Assembly: GCF_045207655.1 (NCBI RefSeq)
Contig: NZ_CP108784.1
Coordinates: forward strand, 3,472,001-3,536,000
Source of the DNA: Embleya sp045207655
GTDB taxonomy: Bacteria > Actinomycetota > Actinomycetes > Streptomycetales > Streptomycetaceae
Direction of reading: 5' to 3'
Length of the DNA: 64,000 bases
The position numbers and the translations under genes are program-made. Below, piece by piece: positions 50,592 through 60,028 of the stretch. How positions within the stretch are numbered: position 1 is the first letter of the stretch; each line of letters opens with the position of its first letter. The notes under the pieces are model-generated. The model saw nothing but the letters and a program-made list of their open reading frames with translations, ran no database searches and was not told the DNA's origin.

Positions 50592-51056
50592 ATGATCATC
50601 ACTGCCGGCCGTACGGCCACGGTTCTGTCCGCCGGGTTCGCCGGCCTCGTGCTCGCGCTCGCTCCCGTGGCCGCACAGGCGCATACGCTCCCGATCGGTG
50701 CCGCGCGCGCCGGGGGTGACCAGGTCACCATCGATTCCACCGGGTGGGTGGCGGGCGACGGGACGATCACGCTCTCCGGCACCTATCGATGCACCCCCCA
50801 CCACGCCGGGACCGTGCTGGTCGGCGGTCAGGTGGACCAGGACGGTCGGCACGCCTCGGTCGACGGCAGTGTCGCCACGTGCGACGGCGCCCGACACACC
50901 TGGCGCAACACCGGGCAGCCCTACTTCGGCATCCACCCCGGCGCCGCGCGCGGCGAGGCCACCCTGCTCGAACTCGCACCCGGCGAGGGCGTGATCCCGC
51001 TTCTCCCGAACATCCTCGCCCACGACACCCGCGACGTGACGGTCAAGGCGATCTAG
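50592..51056 (+). CDS. Secreted DUF6299 family protein
   Basis: 154 residues. The signal peptide is MIITAGRTATVLSAGFAGLVLALAPVAAQA. The mature part VTIDSTGWVAGDGTITLSGTYRC ... VATCDGARHTWRNTG is a beta-sandwich-like DUF6299 domain with a likely Cys-Cys bond. Function unknown. ATG 50592 was chosen for the signal peptide; there is no strong ribosome site. Confidence 0.82.
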   Translation: MIITAGRTATVLSAGFAGLVLALAPVAAQAHTLPIGAARAGGDQVTIDSTGWVAGDGTITLSGTYRCTPHHAGTVLVGGQVDQDGRHASVDGSVATCDGARHTWRNTGQPYFGIHPGAARGEATLLELAPGEGVIPLLPNILAHDTRDVTVKAI

Positions 51057-51072
51057 CGGTACGCCCGGCGAC

Positions 51073-51113
51073 CCCGTCGCCCGGAGCCACGCCGCATGGC
51101 TCCGGGCGACGGG
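51073..51113. terminator. Bidirectional terminator, 17-bp perfect stem
   Basis: Arms 51073-51089 and 51097-51113 (stem starts CCCGTCGCCCGGAGCCA) with a 7-nt loop, between convergent DUF6299 and PPOX-like genes. Confidence 0.88.
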
Positions 51114-51187
51114 ACCGCCCCTCCCACGCGGCGTGGATGGCGCTTCCGACGCGGATCAGGACAGGGACGGATCAGGACCGGCGCGGA

Positions 51188-51718
51188 TCAGGACCCGGGC
51201 GTCGCGGTGAGCTTCGCGACGTCGGCGGCGTAGACGGTCATCCAGTGCGGATGCAGCCGGTAATAGACCACGTCGTTGTCCCAGTCGAACAGGTCGTCGC
51301 CGTAGAAGTCCTTGAAGTACGCCAGCAGGTCCGGCCAGTCCGCGGCCGGCTCGCCCTCCCGGGGGTTGAGGATCTCCACCTTGCCGTGCGTGAACACGCC
51401 CAGATCCTCACCGCGCATGTGCGCGGCGCTGACGGCGGGGCGCGCCGCGAGGTGGCGCGCCTTGGCGGCGTTGCGCGCCGTACCGAAGTGCCACTTGCCG
51501 CGCAGGAAGTGCCCATCCACGCCGCTGATCCGCGGCTCGCCCTTCGCCGTCACGGTGGACAGGGCGAGGGTGCACATGCCGGTGAGAGTCCGGGTGAGCT
51601 GCTCCGCGGTCAAGGTGCGCTCGCTGTTGATGATCGAGCGCAGATGTGTGGTGGAGTGGGAGAGGGAGGCGTCGAGGAGGGACTGAAGCTCTTTCAGATC
51701 TTCCGGAGTTTCGCGCAT
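51188..51718 (-). CDS. Pyridoxamine 5'-phosphate oxidase-fold protein
   Basis: 176 residues. The split-barrel core reads MCTLALSTVTAKGEPRISGVDGHFLRGKWHFGTARNAAKARHLAARPAVSAAHM, with the strand and Arg/Lys pattern that binds FMN or F420 in this superfamily. GVFTHGKVEILNP and FKDFYGDDLFDWDNDVVYYRLHPHWMTVYAAD follow. F420-dependent reductases of this fold are common in actinomycetes, and F420 genes lie in this window, but the cofactor cannot be read directly. ATG 51718 has AAGGA about 4 nt upstream. Confidence 0.85.
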   Translation of the reverse strand: MRETPEDLKELQSLLDASLSHSTTHLRSIINSERTLTAEQLTRTLTGMCTLALSTVTAKGEPRISGVDGHFLRGKWHFGTARNAAKARHLAARPAVSAAHMRGEDLGVFTHGKVEILNPREGEPAADWPDLLAYFKDFYGDDLFDWDNDVVYYRLHPHWMTVYAADVAKLTATPGS

Positions 51719-51932
51719 GGGGTCCTTGCCTATCCGAATCCGTCCGCGGCGCCCGGTGCACGCCATCACGGACGCCGACCAGTCAATGATCGACCCGGAT
51801 CCCTGACATCCTGCGTCATGAATCCTCATCCATTCGGGTACACAATCGGACCGCCCGGCCCGCACCACGACAGGCGCCGGGAGGCCGGGGGCGGGTTCCG
51901 CCGTGACCCGCCCGCCCGCCGGCCTCCGCGGC

Positions 51933-54830
51933 TCAGTTCTTCGCCAGCTCGTTCCGCAACGCCCTGAGGTCCTGGACCGCCTGGAAGTCGGCCGCCGCGC
52001 ACGCCGACAGCGCCGCGGTCAACCGGGTCACCGCCGTCTGCCGCTGCTCCAGCCCGAACGCCTCTATCCGCGCGGCCAGTTGCACGGCATCCACATACCC
52101 GTCGCCCTCCTCCGGCAGCAGCGGCACATACGCCGTCGCCGCCCGATCGGCCGCGTCCAGCGCCGGATGCAGCCGGTCGGCGCGCGCCAGCAGGTGGGCG
52201 AGCTGGTGATGCGTACCGGCCGTCTCGACCGCGATCATCGCCGCCACGTCGTCCCCCGAGCCCACACCCGAGGCCGACCCGTCGCCCGAGCCCACATCCG
52301 CATCCGCACCGGAACCCGCACCCGAGTCCGCGCCGCCCCCGGCCCCCGCCAGCTCCCGCAACGCCTCCCCGAACAGCGCCAACGCCCGGTCCACCCCCGA
52401 CGGGTCCTCCCGGTCCGTGTTGCCCGCGATGTTCCACGCCTTCGCGCGCAGGGCGCGGACCGTCTCGCGTACGTCGCCCTCGGCGCGCAGCAGTTCGATC
52501 GCCCGGCCGAAGGCCGCCTGTGCCTGCGGCGCCATCCCCGCGTCGTCGAGCGCGTGCGCCGCCGCCACCGCGAGCTCCGCCTGCGTCGCCCGATCGGCGA
52601 CCTTCGTCGCGGCCTCGGCGGCCATCGACAGATGCTTCGCCGCGTCCCGGGCGTCGCCGAGCCGGCGCAGGCACATGCCCAGCGCCCACCGTTCGTGCAT
52701 CGCGTGCTCGGCGCCGTGCTGCGCCTCGATCTCCGGCAGCAACTCCTCCAGGATCGCCGCGGCCTCCGCGTCCCGGCCCAGGCCGAACAGCATGCTCACG
52801 GCACCCCTGCGGCACGCCGCCGCCATCTCCGCGTCGCCCTCGTCGTCGAAGACGTGCGCGGCCTCCAGCGCGAACGGCAGTGCGTCCTCGGCCCTTTCCT
52901 GCGCGCCGAGGGCGTTCGCCAGCATGGTCAGCGCGTGGCCGACCGGTAACTGCGGCTCGGCGTAGAACGCGGCCTTCTCCAGCGCCGCGCGCATGTCCGC
53001 CTCGGCCCCCGCCGGATCGCCCGACTGCATCCGCACCTGGCTGCGCAGGAACAGCGGCCGGCAGGCCAGCCACGGCCGTTCGGCCTCGCCGCACAGCGTG
53101 ATGGCGGCGCTCAGATCGGCCAGGGCGTCGGCCGTACGATCCTGTTGCAGCGCCCGCTCGGCGCGGATGTGCAGCGCCGCCGCCTGACGGTGCCTCAGCC
53201 CGTACTCGCGGCCGAGGTCGTGCAGTTCGGTGAGGACGTCGTCGACGTCCTCCGCCTCGCTCGCCAGCGCCACGATCACCCGGTGGTGCAGGACCAGTGC
53301 GAGCGGCGCGGCGTCCCCCGGCAGGAATTTGGCGGCCTTGTCCCGAGCCGCGTCGAACAGCTCGATCGTGTCCGCCTCCTCGGCCCGGAACCGCGCCATC
53401 GCGACGCGCACCTCGGCACCCACGGCCCGCCCGGGCGCGTCCGCCGCGAGATAGCCGGCCGCGGCCCGGGTCAGCGCCGCGATGCCGGCCGCGAACTCGC
53501 CCTCCTCGACCAGCTCGACCCCGTCCGCCTCCTCGATCGCGGCGAGCGCGAAGGCGTCCACGTCCTGCCCCCGCTCCCGCGCGGCCGCCGCGTAGTCCCG
53601 CCAGGCGGCCTCCGAGTCGGGATGCCCCTGCGTGTCCAACTCCTGCGCGTGGGCGCGCAGTTCCTCGACGTCGGCGGCGGCCGGGACGGCGATCCTCGGG
53701 GCGACCGGCTCGGTTGCCGCGGCCACCCGCGCCGAACGCAACCCCAGCGGCAGCGACGTGGCCACCGGTACGGCCGCCAGCCGGCGCCGCACCCGCGAGC
53801 TCACCGCGTCGTTCCCGTTGCGCGCGTCGAAGCGCGCGGTGATCTCGAAGAGTTCGCGCTCGACCGTATCGCGCAGCGCGCCGGCCGAGGTGTCCTCGAA
53901 GACCACCAATTCGGGCCCGGCGACCGCGACCAACCGGCGCAGCAGCACCGCGACGCCGGCGAGGAAGTCGGAGTGGTCGGACGGGTCGCTCTGCGGACGC
54001 TCCAGCCACGCGCGGTGTTCGGCCAGGATCTCGATGCCTCGCCCCTCGTTGCCGGTCAGCGCACAGAACTCGATGTGCTCGGCGACCGCCGCGTACGTGC
54101 TCACCTTGCCGCGCACCGACCGGTAGCCGCGCAGGTGGTGGGCCCGCGCCCGATCCGGGTCGCCCGCGCGCACCAGCGGCAACATCGAGGTGGCCAGCGA
54201 GACCTGCGGCTCCTCGGCGCAGGTCAACTCGCCGTCCAGGGTGGGCGCGAGCAGCTCCAGCGCGTCGCCGTCCCGGCCCTGCGCGATCAACCAGCGGGCC
54301 TGCTCCCGCCGTTCGCACGCGTCGCAGTCGGCGAGTCGATCGCGGTCGGCGGCCAGCCACGCGTCGAACGCCTCGGTGGTCTCCGCGTCCGCGCCCACGT
54401 GCCGGGCCAGGTAGAACCGGCTCTGGTGCACCGGACGCGGGCTGTGTCCCGCCGTGCGGTACCGGCGCTCCATGTCCGCGAGATAGCCGCGGATCGCGGT
54501 CAGCGGCACCTCGGGCACCGAGAGCAGCGAGCTGGTGACCCACTTGAGGTCCCAGAACAGATGGTGGGTCAACTGCTCGTCGAAGCCCTCGGGGTGCTCG
54601 TCCCACAGCTTGAGCAGCCGGGACAGCGGCACCGGTGTGCGCGGCGACTCGCCGCCGTAGTTGTACGCGGTGATCAGCCGCAGCAGCGCCCACGCGAGGT
54701 TCTCGTCGTCGCCCATCCGCTCGGCCACCACGACCAGTTCCTCGGCGCGGGCGGTGCGGGCCTTGCCGTACGGCAGTTCCTCGTTCGCGTCCAGGGCAGC
54801 GAAGAACCCGGCGTCGTCACGGATTTCCAT
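51933..54830 (-). CDS. Large TPR-like helical repeat protein, partner of HSP90-family protein
   Basis: About 965 residues, no signal peptide or membrane helix. The chain is almost all Ala/Leu/Glu/Arg helices in ~34-residue rhythm (ALEKAAFYAEPQLPVGHALTMLANALGAQERAEDALPFALEAAHVF; AMHERWALGMCLRRLGDARDAAKHLSMAAEA), like tetratricopeptide repeats. Near the C-terminus a Gly/Ser/Asp run (GADSGAGSGADADVGSGDGS) forms a flexible linker. ATG 54830 has GGAA 6 nt upstream. It lies 9 nt after the HSP90 stop, so the pair is co-expressed. TPR proteins are classical Hsp90 co-chaperones in eukaryotes, so a functional link is plausible but unproven. Confidence 0.82.
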   Translation of the reverse strand: MEIRDDAGFFAALDANEELPYGKARTARAEELVVVAERMGDDENLAWALLRLITAYNYGGESPRTPVPLSRLLKLWDEHPEGFDEQLTHHLFWDLKWVTSSLLSVPEVPLTAIRGYLADMERRYRTAGHSPRPVHQSRFYLARHVGADAETTEAFDAWLAADRDRLADCDACERREQARWLIAQGRDGDALELLAPTLDGELTCAEEPQVSLATSMLPLVRAGDPDRARAHHLRGYRSVRGKVSTYAAVAEHIEFCALTGNEGRGIEILAEHRAWLERPQSDPSDHSDFLAGVAVLLRRLVAVAGPELVVFEDTSAGALRDTVERELFEITARFDARNGNDAVSSRVRRRLAAVPVATSLPLGLRSARVAAATEPVAPRIAVPAAADVEELRAHAQELDTQGHPDSEAAWRDYAAAARERGQDVDAFALAAIEEADGVELVEEGEFAAGIAALTRAAAGYLAADAPGRAVGAEVRVAMARFRAEEADTIELFDAARDKAAKFLPGDAAPLALVLHHRVIVALASEAEDVDDVLTELHDLGREYGLRHRQAAALHIRAERALQQDRTADALADLSAAITLCGEAERPWLACRPLFLRSQVRMQSGDPAGAEADMRAALEKAAFYAEPQLPVGHALTMLANALGAQERAEDALPFALEAAHVFDDEGDAEMAAACRRGAVSMLFGLGRDAEAAAILEELLPEIEAQHGAEHAMHERWALGMCLRRLGDARDAAKHLSMAAEAATKVADRATQAELAVAAAHALDDAGMAPQAQAAFGRAIELLRAEGDVRETVRALRAKAWNIAGNTDREDPSGVDRALALFGEALRELAGAGGGADSGAGSGADADVGSGDGSASGVGSGDDVAAMIAVETAGTHHQLAHLLARADRLHPALDAADRAATAYVPLLPEEGDGYVDAVQLAARIEAFGLEQRQTAVTRLTAALSACAAADFQAVQDLRALRNELAKN

Positions 54831-54839
54831 CAAGGGTTC

Positions 54840-56672
54840 CTATTCGGCGGGGTTCGGCTGGTGGACGGCCCGCTCCAGCAGGCCGAGGAAGGATCGGCCG
54901 AGCAGGCCGGTCTCGGCCGAGGTGAGCGGTCGGTGGCTGAGCAACAGGGCCTGGCCGTACAGTCCTTCGACCGCGGCCCGGGCCAGTTCGGGATCGTCGA
55001 GGCCGGCGATCCGGCGGACCAGCGGGTTGAGGTGGTTGAGCACGAGTTGGGCGCGCGGACCCTGGCCGCGCAGCGAGCCGAGGATGCCCGACCACAGGTC
55101 GTCGCCGCGACCGGCCGCGTCCTGCTCGGCCTCGGCCCGCCCGCGCTCGCCGCGCGCGTCCCGCCCGTCCAGCAGCAGCGCCGGCACGGTGACCGGCTGG
55201 TAGGTGCGCAGCGACACGTCGCAGGAGAGCGGATCGAGCGCGGCCCGCGCGTGCGCGAGGAAGCTCGCCGCGGCCAGTTCGGCGGCCGGGTCGACCGAGT
55301 CCAGGTGCGCGGTGACGGTGTCCGGGTCGAGTTCGGTGACGGTGGTGCCCGGGCGGATCTCGGCCAGTCGGTGCACCAGGTCCAGGTCGTAGGTGTAGCC
55401 GCCGTTGACCACGCCGAGCCCGGCCGCCGCCGCGATCGGCGCCACCTGCCGGTACTCCTCCACGGTCGAGGTCACGTGCACGACCGGATGCCGACGGGCG
55501 AACTCGTCGAGCGCGATCCGCCCGTCCGTGGTCTCGAACGGCAACCACGGCAGGACCAGGCGCAGCAGTTCGTCATCGTGCCGGGCGAGTGCCTTCACGC
55601 CCAGGTGATGCACACTCAGGAACCGGGCCAGTCGCGACTGATCGTGCGCGGCCAGGTTCGCCAGCCAGTCCCGGATGTGCCCGCCGAGCGCGTCCCGCAC
55701 GCCCGCGAGCGACTCGTCGTCGTACAGGCTCTCCCGGGACGCGGTGGGCCGCAGCGTGTCGGTGTCCACGACGCAGCGCACGAAGAACGCCCAGTCGGGC
55801 AACAACCCGTCGGCGTTCTCGGTGAGCAGCATGCCCTTGAGGTGCACGCGGTGCTTGCCGCGCATCGCCGGGCTGACCGCCTCCGGCAGCACGAACGCCG
55901 CGCCGCGCACCCCCGCGAGCGGTACGTCCAGGTCGATCACGTCCAGCGGGGTGAAGCCGAGCCGGCTCTCGCAGTACGCGGCGAGCGCGGCCCGACGGCG
56001 CTCCGCGGTGGGGTACGGGCGATCCCACACCGCGGGTGTGTCGGTGATCGGTGTGTGCTCGCAGGCGGCCACCACGGTGACCCGGTACGGCAACAACGCG
56101 CCGAAGTCGCGGGCGAGTTCGATCACCCGGTCCGGGGCGAACCAGGACTCGCTGCCCCGACGCGGCGTCAGGAAGACCGTGGTGCCCGGCTCTTCGCGCT
56201 CCTCGCGGGCCAACGCGCGGACCGTGTAGCGGCCGTCGGAGCCGGCCTTCCACTCCACCGGCGGCGCGTCCACCAGCGCCGAGCGGGTCACCACGGTGAT
56301 CTCGTCGGCGACCACGAAGCACGCGAGCAGACCGATGCCGAACTGGCCGATGTAGTCCCGCCGCGCGCTCTCCAACTCGTCCCGTTTGGAGCTGCGCCCG
56401 ATGGTCGCCAGGAAGCGGTGCACGTCGGCCTCGGTCAGCCCGACGCCGGTGTCCGCGATCCGCAGGCCGCCGTCCTCGACCGTGATGGTGATCTCCGCGT
56501 CCGCCTCCGGATCCGCGGCTCTGCGCGCGGTCACCGCGTCGACGCCGTTCTGCAGCAGCTCGCGCAGGTATACCCGGGGGCTGGAGTAGAGGTGGTGCGA
56601 CAACAGGTCGACCAGACCGCGCAGATCGACCTGGAAGGTGTGGTCTGCGGCGGTTATCGCGGCGTCGTTCAT
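54840..56672 (-). CDS. HSP90 (HtpG) family chaperone-like protein
   Basis: 610 residues. The GHKL ATPase domain is intact: YSSPRVYLRELLQNGVDAVTAR (Glu38, Asn42), GLRIADTGVGLTEADVHRFLATIGRSSK (Asp74, G1) and YIGQFGIGLLACFVVADEI (lid/G2). The middle domain follows (LDVIDLDVPLAGVRGAAFVLP, NADGLLPDWAFFVRCVVDTDTLRPTASRESL), then a C-terminal segment. E. coli HtpG has 624 residues; this copy is divergent (L-Q-N-G-V-D-A instead of I-S-N-A-S-D-A). ATG 56672 has GAAG 5 nt upstream. It is followed at once by a TPR-like gene. Clients unknown. Confidence 0.9.
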   Translation of the reverse strand: MNDAAITAADHTFQVDLRGLVDLLSHHLYSSPRVYLRELLQNGVDAVTARRAADPEADAEITITVEDGGLRIADTGVGLTEADVHRFLATIGRSSKRDELESARRDYIGQFGIGLLACFVVADEITVVTRSALVDAPPVEWKAGSDGRYTVRALAREEREEPGTTVFLTPRRGSESWFAPDRVIELARDFGALLPYRVTVVAACEHTPITDTPAVWDRPYPTAERRRAALAAYCESRLGFTPLDVIDLDVPLAGVRGAAFVLPEAVSPAMRGKHRVHLKGMLLTENADGLLPDWAFFVRCVVDTDTLRPTASRESLYDDESLAGVRDALGGHIRDWLANLAAHDQSRLARFLSVHHLGVKALARHDDELLRLVLPWLPFETTDGRIALDEFARRHPVVHVTSTVEEYRQVAPIAAAAGLGVVNGGYTYDLDLVHRLAEIRPGTTVTELDPDTVTAHLDSVDPAAELAAASFLAHARAALDPLSCDVSLRTYQPVTVPALLLDGRDARGERGRAEAEQDAAGRGDDLWSGILGSLRGQGPRAQLVLNHLNPLVRRIAGLDDPELARAAVEGLYGQALLLSHRPLTSAETGLLGRSFLGLLERAVHQPNPAE

Positions 56673-56794
56673 GCGGACTTCGTCACCTCGGGGCAGGATC
56701 GCCGGCCGACATCCCGGCCGAGTGCTGATGGTACGAAACGGCGGGGACAGGCGGCGAATCAGTTGTCCGCCCGCCCGTCCCCGCCGACCGGGGT

Positions 56795-58168
56795 TCAGCT
56801 CTTGGGCGCGTCCACGGTCCGCCCGTCGCGCAGCGCCTGGAACAGCGCCTTGGAACCCTTGTCGTCCCACAGCACGGTGGAGCCGACATTCTTGACGGGG
56901 TATCCGGGGTTCGAGATCGGCACCGTCGTGGTGACACCGTCGCCGCCGGACAGGCTGCCCATGTCCTTGAACAGGTCGTACAGGTCGAACAGCCCGGTGT
57001 CGTCGTCCACCGTCACCGCGCTCAGCGAGGCGTCCGCGACCGGGAAGGCGCTGAACGGGTTGAGCAGGACGCTCGCCGACTTGGCCTTCTTCGCCAGCGC
57101 GCTGAGGAACTTCTGCTGGTTCTCCATCCGGGCCAGGTCGGAGCGCGCCGGGTCGTAGTAGCGGGAGCGGACGAAGGCGAGCGCCTCCGCGCCGTCCAGC
57201 GTCTGGCAACCGGCCTTCAGGTCCGCGCCGGACTTCTCGTCCTTGATCGGCCCCTTGAGGCAGATGTCCACGCCGTCCATCGCGTCGACGATGTTGTTGA
57301 AGCCGCCGAAGCCGATCTCCGCGTAGTGGTCGAGCCGAAGGCCGGTGGCCATCTCGACGGTCCGGGCCAGCAGCGGCGCGCCGCCGAGGTCGAAGGCCGC
57401 GTTGAGCTTGTTCTTCTGCGCCTTGACCGTCTTGCCGTTCTTGCTGAACGCCGGGATGTCCACATACGAGTCGCGCGGCAGGCTGATCAGCGCGGTGCCG
57501 CCCTTGCCCTTGTGCAGCAGCATCATCGAGTCGGTGCGCTTGCCCGAGGCCTTGCCGGTGTGCAGTTTCTTGCGGTCGTCGGCGTCCAGGCCCTCACGGC
57601 TGTCCGAGCCGACGATCAGCCACGTGGTGCCCGCGGTCGACGCCGGGCGGCCCTTGTAGTTGTCCAGGACGTCCTCGTGCCGGATCTTCGAGTCGGCCCA
57701 GAAGTACGTCACGGTGCCGAACACCACGATCAGCGTGACGAAGATCGCGATCCCGATCAGGATGCGCTTCTTCCAGTTGACCGGGCCGCGCGGGCGCCGC
57801 GGCGGATCACCGGGGCGGGGCGGCCCGTCGGGGCCGTCGGGCCCGCCGGGGCCGCTCGGCCCGCGCTGCGGCGGCGGTCCCGCCGGCGCCGGGGGCGCGC
57901 CGTGCGCGTCGGCGATCGGCGGTTGCGGCGGATAGGCGTCCGGGCCGGGCGCCTGCCGGACCGGCGGGACACCGCCCGGCGGCGGCGGGTAGCCACCCGG
58001 CGCGGGCGGATACCCGCCCGGCGACTGCGGTGGATGGCCGGCGGCCGGCGGCCCGCCGACCGGATGTCCACCGGCGGAGTGGCCGCCGGGGCGGCTCGGA
58101 ATCGTTCCCGGAGGGGGCTGCTGCGGCTGTTGGTCGCCATCCGCCCATCCCGGCGGCCAATTACTCAT
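56795..58168 (-). CDS. LCP family ligase, copy 5
   Basis: 457 residues. The N-terminal 130 residues are a Pro/Gly/Gln-rich cytoplasmic tail (GGYPPAPGGYPPPPGG and similar). One helix (ILIGIAIFVTLIVVFGTVTYFWA) anchors the LCP domain: TWLIVGSDSREGLDADD, MMLLHKGKGGTALISLPRDSYVDIPAF, LDHYAEIGFGGFNNIVDAMDGVDICL and ALAFVRSRYYDPARSDLARMENQQKFL. No LytR_C domain and no terminal Cys. It lies 78 bp downstream of copy 6 and is probably co-transcribed with it. ATG 58168 lacks a clear ribosome site. Confidence 0.92.
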   Translation of the reverse strand: MSNWPPGWADGDQQPQQPPPGTIPSRPGGHSAGGHPVGGPPAAGHPPQSPGGYPPAPGGYPPPPGGVPPVRQAPGPDAYPPQPPIADAHGAPPAPAGPPPQRGPSGPGGPDGPDGPPRPGDPPRRPRGPVNWKKRILIGIAIFVTLIVVFGTVTYFWADSKIRHEDVLDNYKGRPASTAGTTWLIVGSDSREGLDADDRKKLHTGKASGKRTDSMMLLHKGKGGTALISLPRDSYVDIPAFSKNGKTVKAQKNKLNAAFDLGGAPLLARTVEMATGLRLDHYAEIGFGGFNNIVDAMDGVDICLKGPIKDEKSGADLKAGCQTLDGAEALAFVRSRYYDPARSDLARMENQQKFLSALAKKAKSASVLLNPFSAFPVADASLSAVTVDDDTGLFDLYDLFKDMGSLSGGDGVTTTVPISNPGYPVKNVGSTVLWDDKGSKALFQALRDGRTVDAPKS

Positions 58169-58246
58169 GAGAGCGAAGCTTTCACTCCATCAGCCCCGAG
58201 GCAACCGAATGCCTATCTCATCGACCATCTGTTCCACAGTTGATGC

Positions 58247-59770
58247 TCACTTCTTACACGAGACCTCGTCACCGGATTTGGCGGAGTATGCCGGATTCGG
58301 TGTTGCCGCCATGGACGGCTGCTCGCTGCTCGCGCCGCCGACCCGGACCGGGGTCGTTCCCTGGTACGACGAGCCCACGACCACCTCGATCGTGCGGCCC
58401 AGGCCGGTGACCGACTCCAGCGTCGCGCCCGGCAGCGCGGCCTGCACCGTCTTGACCGAGCGGTTCCACCGGGGGTCGTACCGGATGATCGTGCGGGCCC
58501 CGTCCGTGGAGGTCGAGATGCGCGGCGCGCCGGCCATCGCGAAGCCCGCGTTCTTGAGGTCCTCGTGCGCGCGCGGCCCCAGGCCGGTGGTCGGCGCGCC
58601 GTTGTACACCAGCACCGAGATGTCGCCCGGCGCCACCTCGACCGACACCGGGGACGGCGCCGGGGCGGTGGTGGCACCCGGTGTGTCGGGCTTCTTCTCC
58701 GGCGGCGCAATCAGGTCCTTGTCGTCGCGGATCGCCTGGAACAGACCGGCCGCCTTGGCCTCGTCCCACAACACGGTCGAGCCCCAGTCCGGGACCTGGT
58801 GGTCCATGCTCTTGAGCGGCACCTGCGCGTAGGTGACCCCGGAGTTGGTCAGGTTCCTGAGCTTGCCGCCCAACTCCAGGAAGTCCTGCGAGCTCATCTT
58901 GTCGTCGACCTTGATCGAGCCGAGCACCGCGTCCAGCACGTTCTTGAGCTTGAGCGGGTCGGTCAGCGTGCCGGAGGAGGTCGCCTTCGCGAGCACCTGC
59001 GTCATGAACTTCTGCTGGCGCTGGGTACGGCCGATGTCACCGGTCGGGTCGCTGGCGATGTACCGGGCGCGGACGAACTGGAGGGCCTTGACGCCGTCCA
59101 GCTTGCTGGTGCCGGCGGGCAGATCGAGGCCGGACTTGGGGTCGCGCAGCGCCTTGGGCGTACACATCTCGATGCCGCCGAGGGTGTCCACGACGCTGAC
59201 GAACGAGACGAAGTTGACCTCGATGTAGTGGTCGATCCTGATGCCGGTGGCCTTCTCCACGGTGGCGACCGTGAGCGGGGGACCGCCGAGCGTGTAGGCG
59301 GCGTTGATCTTGCCCTTGGAGGGGCCGCGTTGCTCGCCGGTGGTCTTGTCCTTGTGCGCCGGGAACTCCACATAGCTGTCGCGCGGCAGGCTGGTGATGG
59401 TCGCGCGGTCCCGCTTGGCGTTGAGGTGCACGATCATCACCGTGTCGGTGCAGTCGCAGGACTCACCGCCGGCGTGCAGCTTGTTGAGCGTGTCCTTGGA
59501 GATGCCGGCGCGGTTGTCCGAGCCGACGACCAGGAAGTTGAGGTCCTTGCCGGATCCGGTGCCCGGGCGGTTGTCCAGGCCCTTGAACGGGTCTATCCGC
59601 TGGATCTTCCCGTCGAAGTGCTTCACCCACGCCCAGCCGATGCCGCTGGTCGCCAGGATCGCCGCCGCGAGCACGCCGGTGATCAGTACGAGCCAGTTGC
59701 GGCCGACGTTGCGCTCGGGCCGGTCGCCGGTGGTGGTTCTCGCCGGGGGTCGGCCGCCGGTCGTCGCCAT
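58247..59770 (-). CDS. LCP family ligase with LytR_C-like domain, copy 6
   Basis: 507 residues. One helix (NWLVLITGVLAAAILATSGIGWAWV) is near the start. LCP motifs: NFLVVGSDNRAGISKDTLNKL, DTVMIVHLNAKRDRATITSLPRDSYVEFP, DHYIEVNFVSFVSVVDTLGGIEMC and ALQFVRARYIASDPTGDIGRTQRQQKFM. A Pro hinge leads to a LytR_C-like domain (ISVLVYNGAPTTGLGPRAHEDLKNAG); the tail ends SCKK. CDCT in the first loop is unusual. ATG 59770 is chosen for the family N-terminus. It is divergent from a GT2 gene, so both may serve the same polymer. Confidence 0.92.
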   Translation of the reverse strand: MATTGGRPPARTTTGDRPERNVGRNWLVLITGVLAAAILATSGIGWAWVKHFDGKIQRIDPFKGLDNRPGTGSGKDLNFLVVGSDNRAGISKDTLNKLHAGGESCDCTDTVMIVHLNAKRDRATITSLPRDSYVEFPAHKDKTTGEQRGPSKGKINAAYTLGGPPLTVATVEKATGIRIDHYIEVNFVSFVSVVDTLGGIEMCTPKALRDPKSGLDLPAGTSKLDGVKALQFVRARYIASDPTGDIGRTQRQQKFMTQVLAKATSSGTLTDPLKLKNVLDAVLGSIKVDDKMSSQDFLELGGKLRNLTNSGVTYAQVPLKSMDHQVPDWGSTVLWDEAKAAGLFQAIRDDKDLIAPPEKKPDTPGATTAPAPSPVSVEVAPGDISVLVYNGAPTTGLGPRAHEDLKNAGFAMAGAPRISTSTDGARTIIRYDPRWNRSVKTVQAALPGATLESVTGLGRTIEVVVGSSYQGTTPVRVGGASSEQPSMAATPNPAYSAKSGDEVSCKK

Positions 59771-60028
59771 GGGCTGCGGTGTCCCTCCTCGCGGACCGAT
59801 GTCGTCCCGCCGTTCGCCGCGCACCCTTGCGGCGCGCACCGTGCGGATGTGCATCCGTACCCGCGTTCACCCGAAGGACGCCTGCCCGTCCGACCACGGT
59901 TGCGGTGGGCGTCGAACCACCGTAAGCCGGGATCCGGCGGGATCGGGGACGGCACGCCGACGGCCACCCTCGCTCGCTCACCCGGTCGATGCCCGTCGGC
60001 AGGTCCATTCGCAGTACGCTCCAAGGCG

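Noticed and set aside
53145..57158. A ~1340-codon plus-strand frame
   Set aside because: Antisense to the TPR, HSP90 and LCP genes, which have clear motifs; composition is that of a shadow frame.
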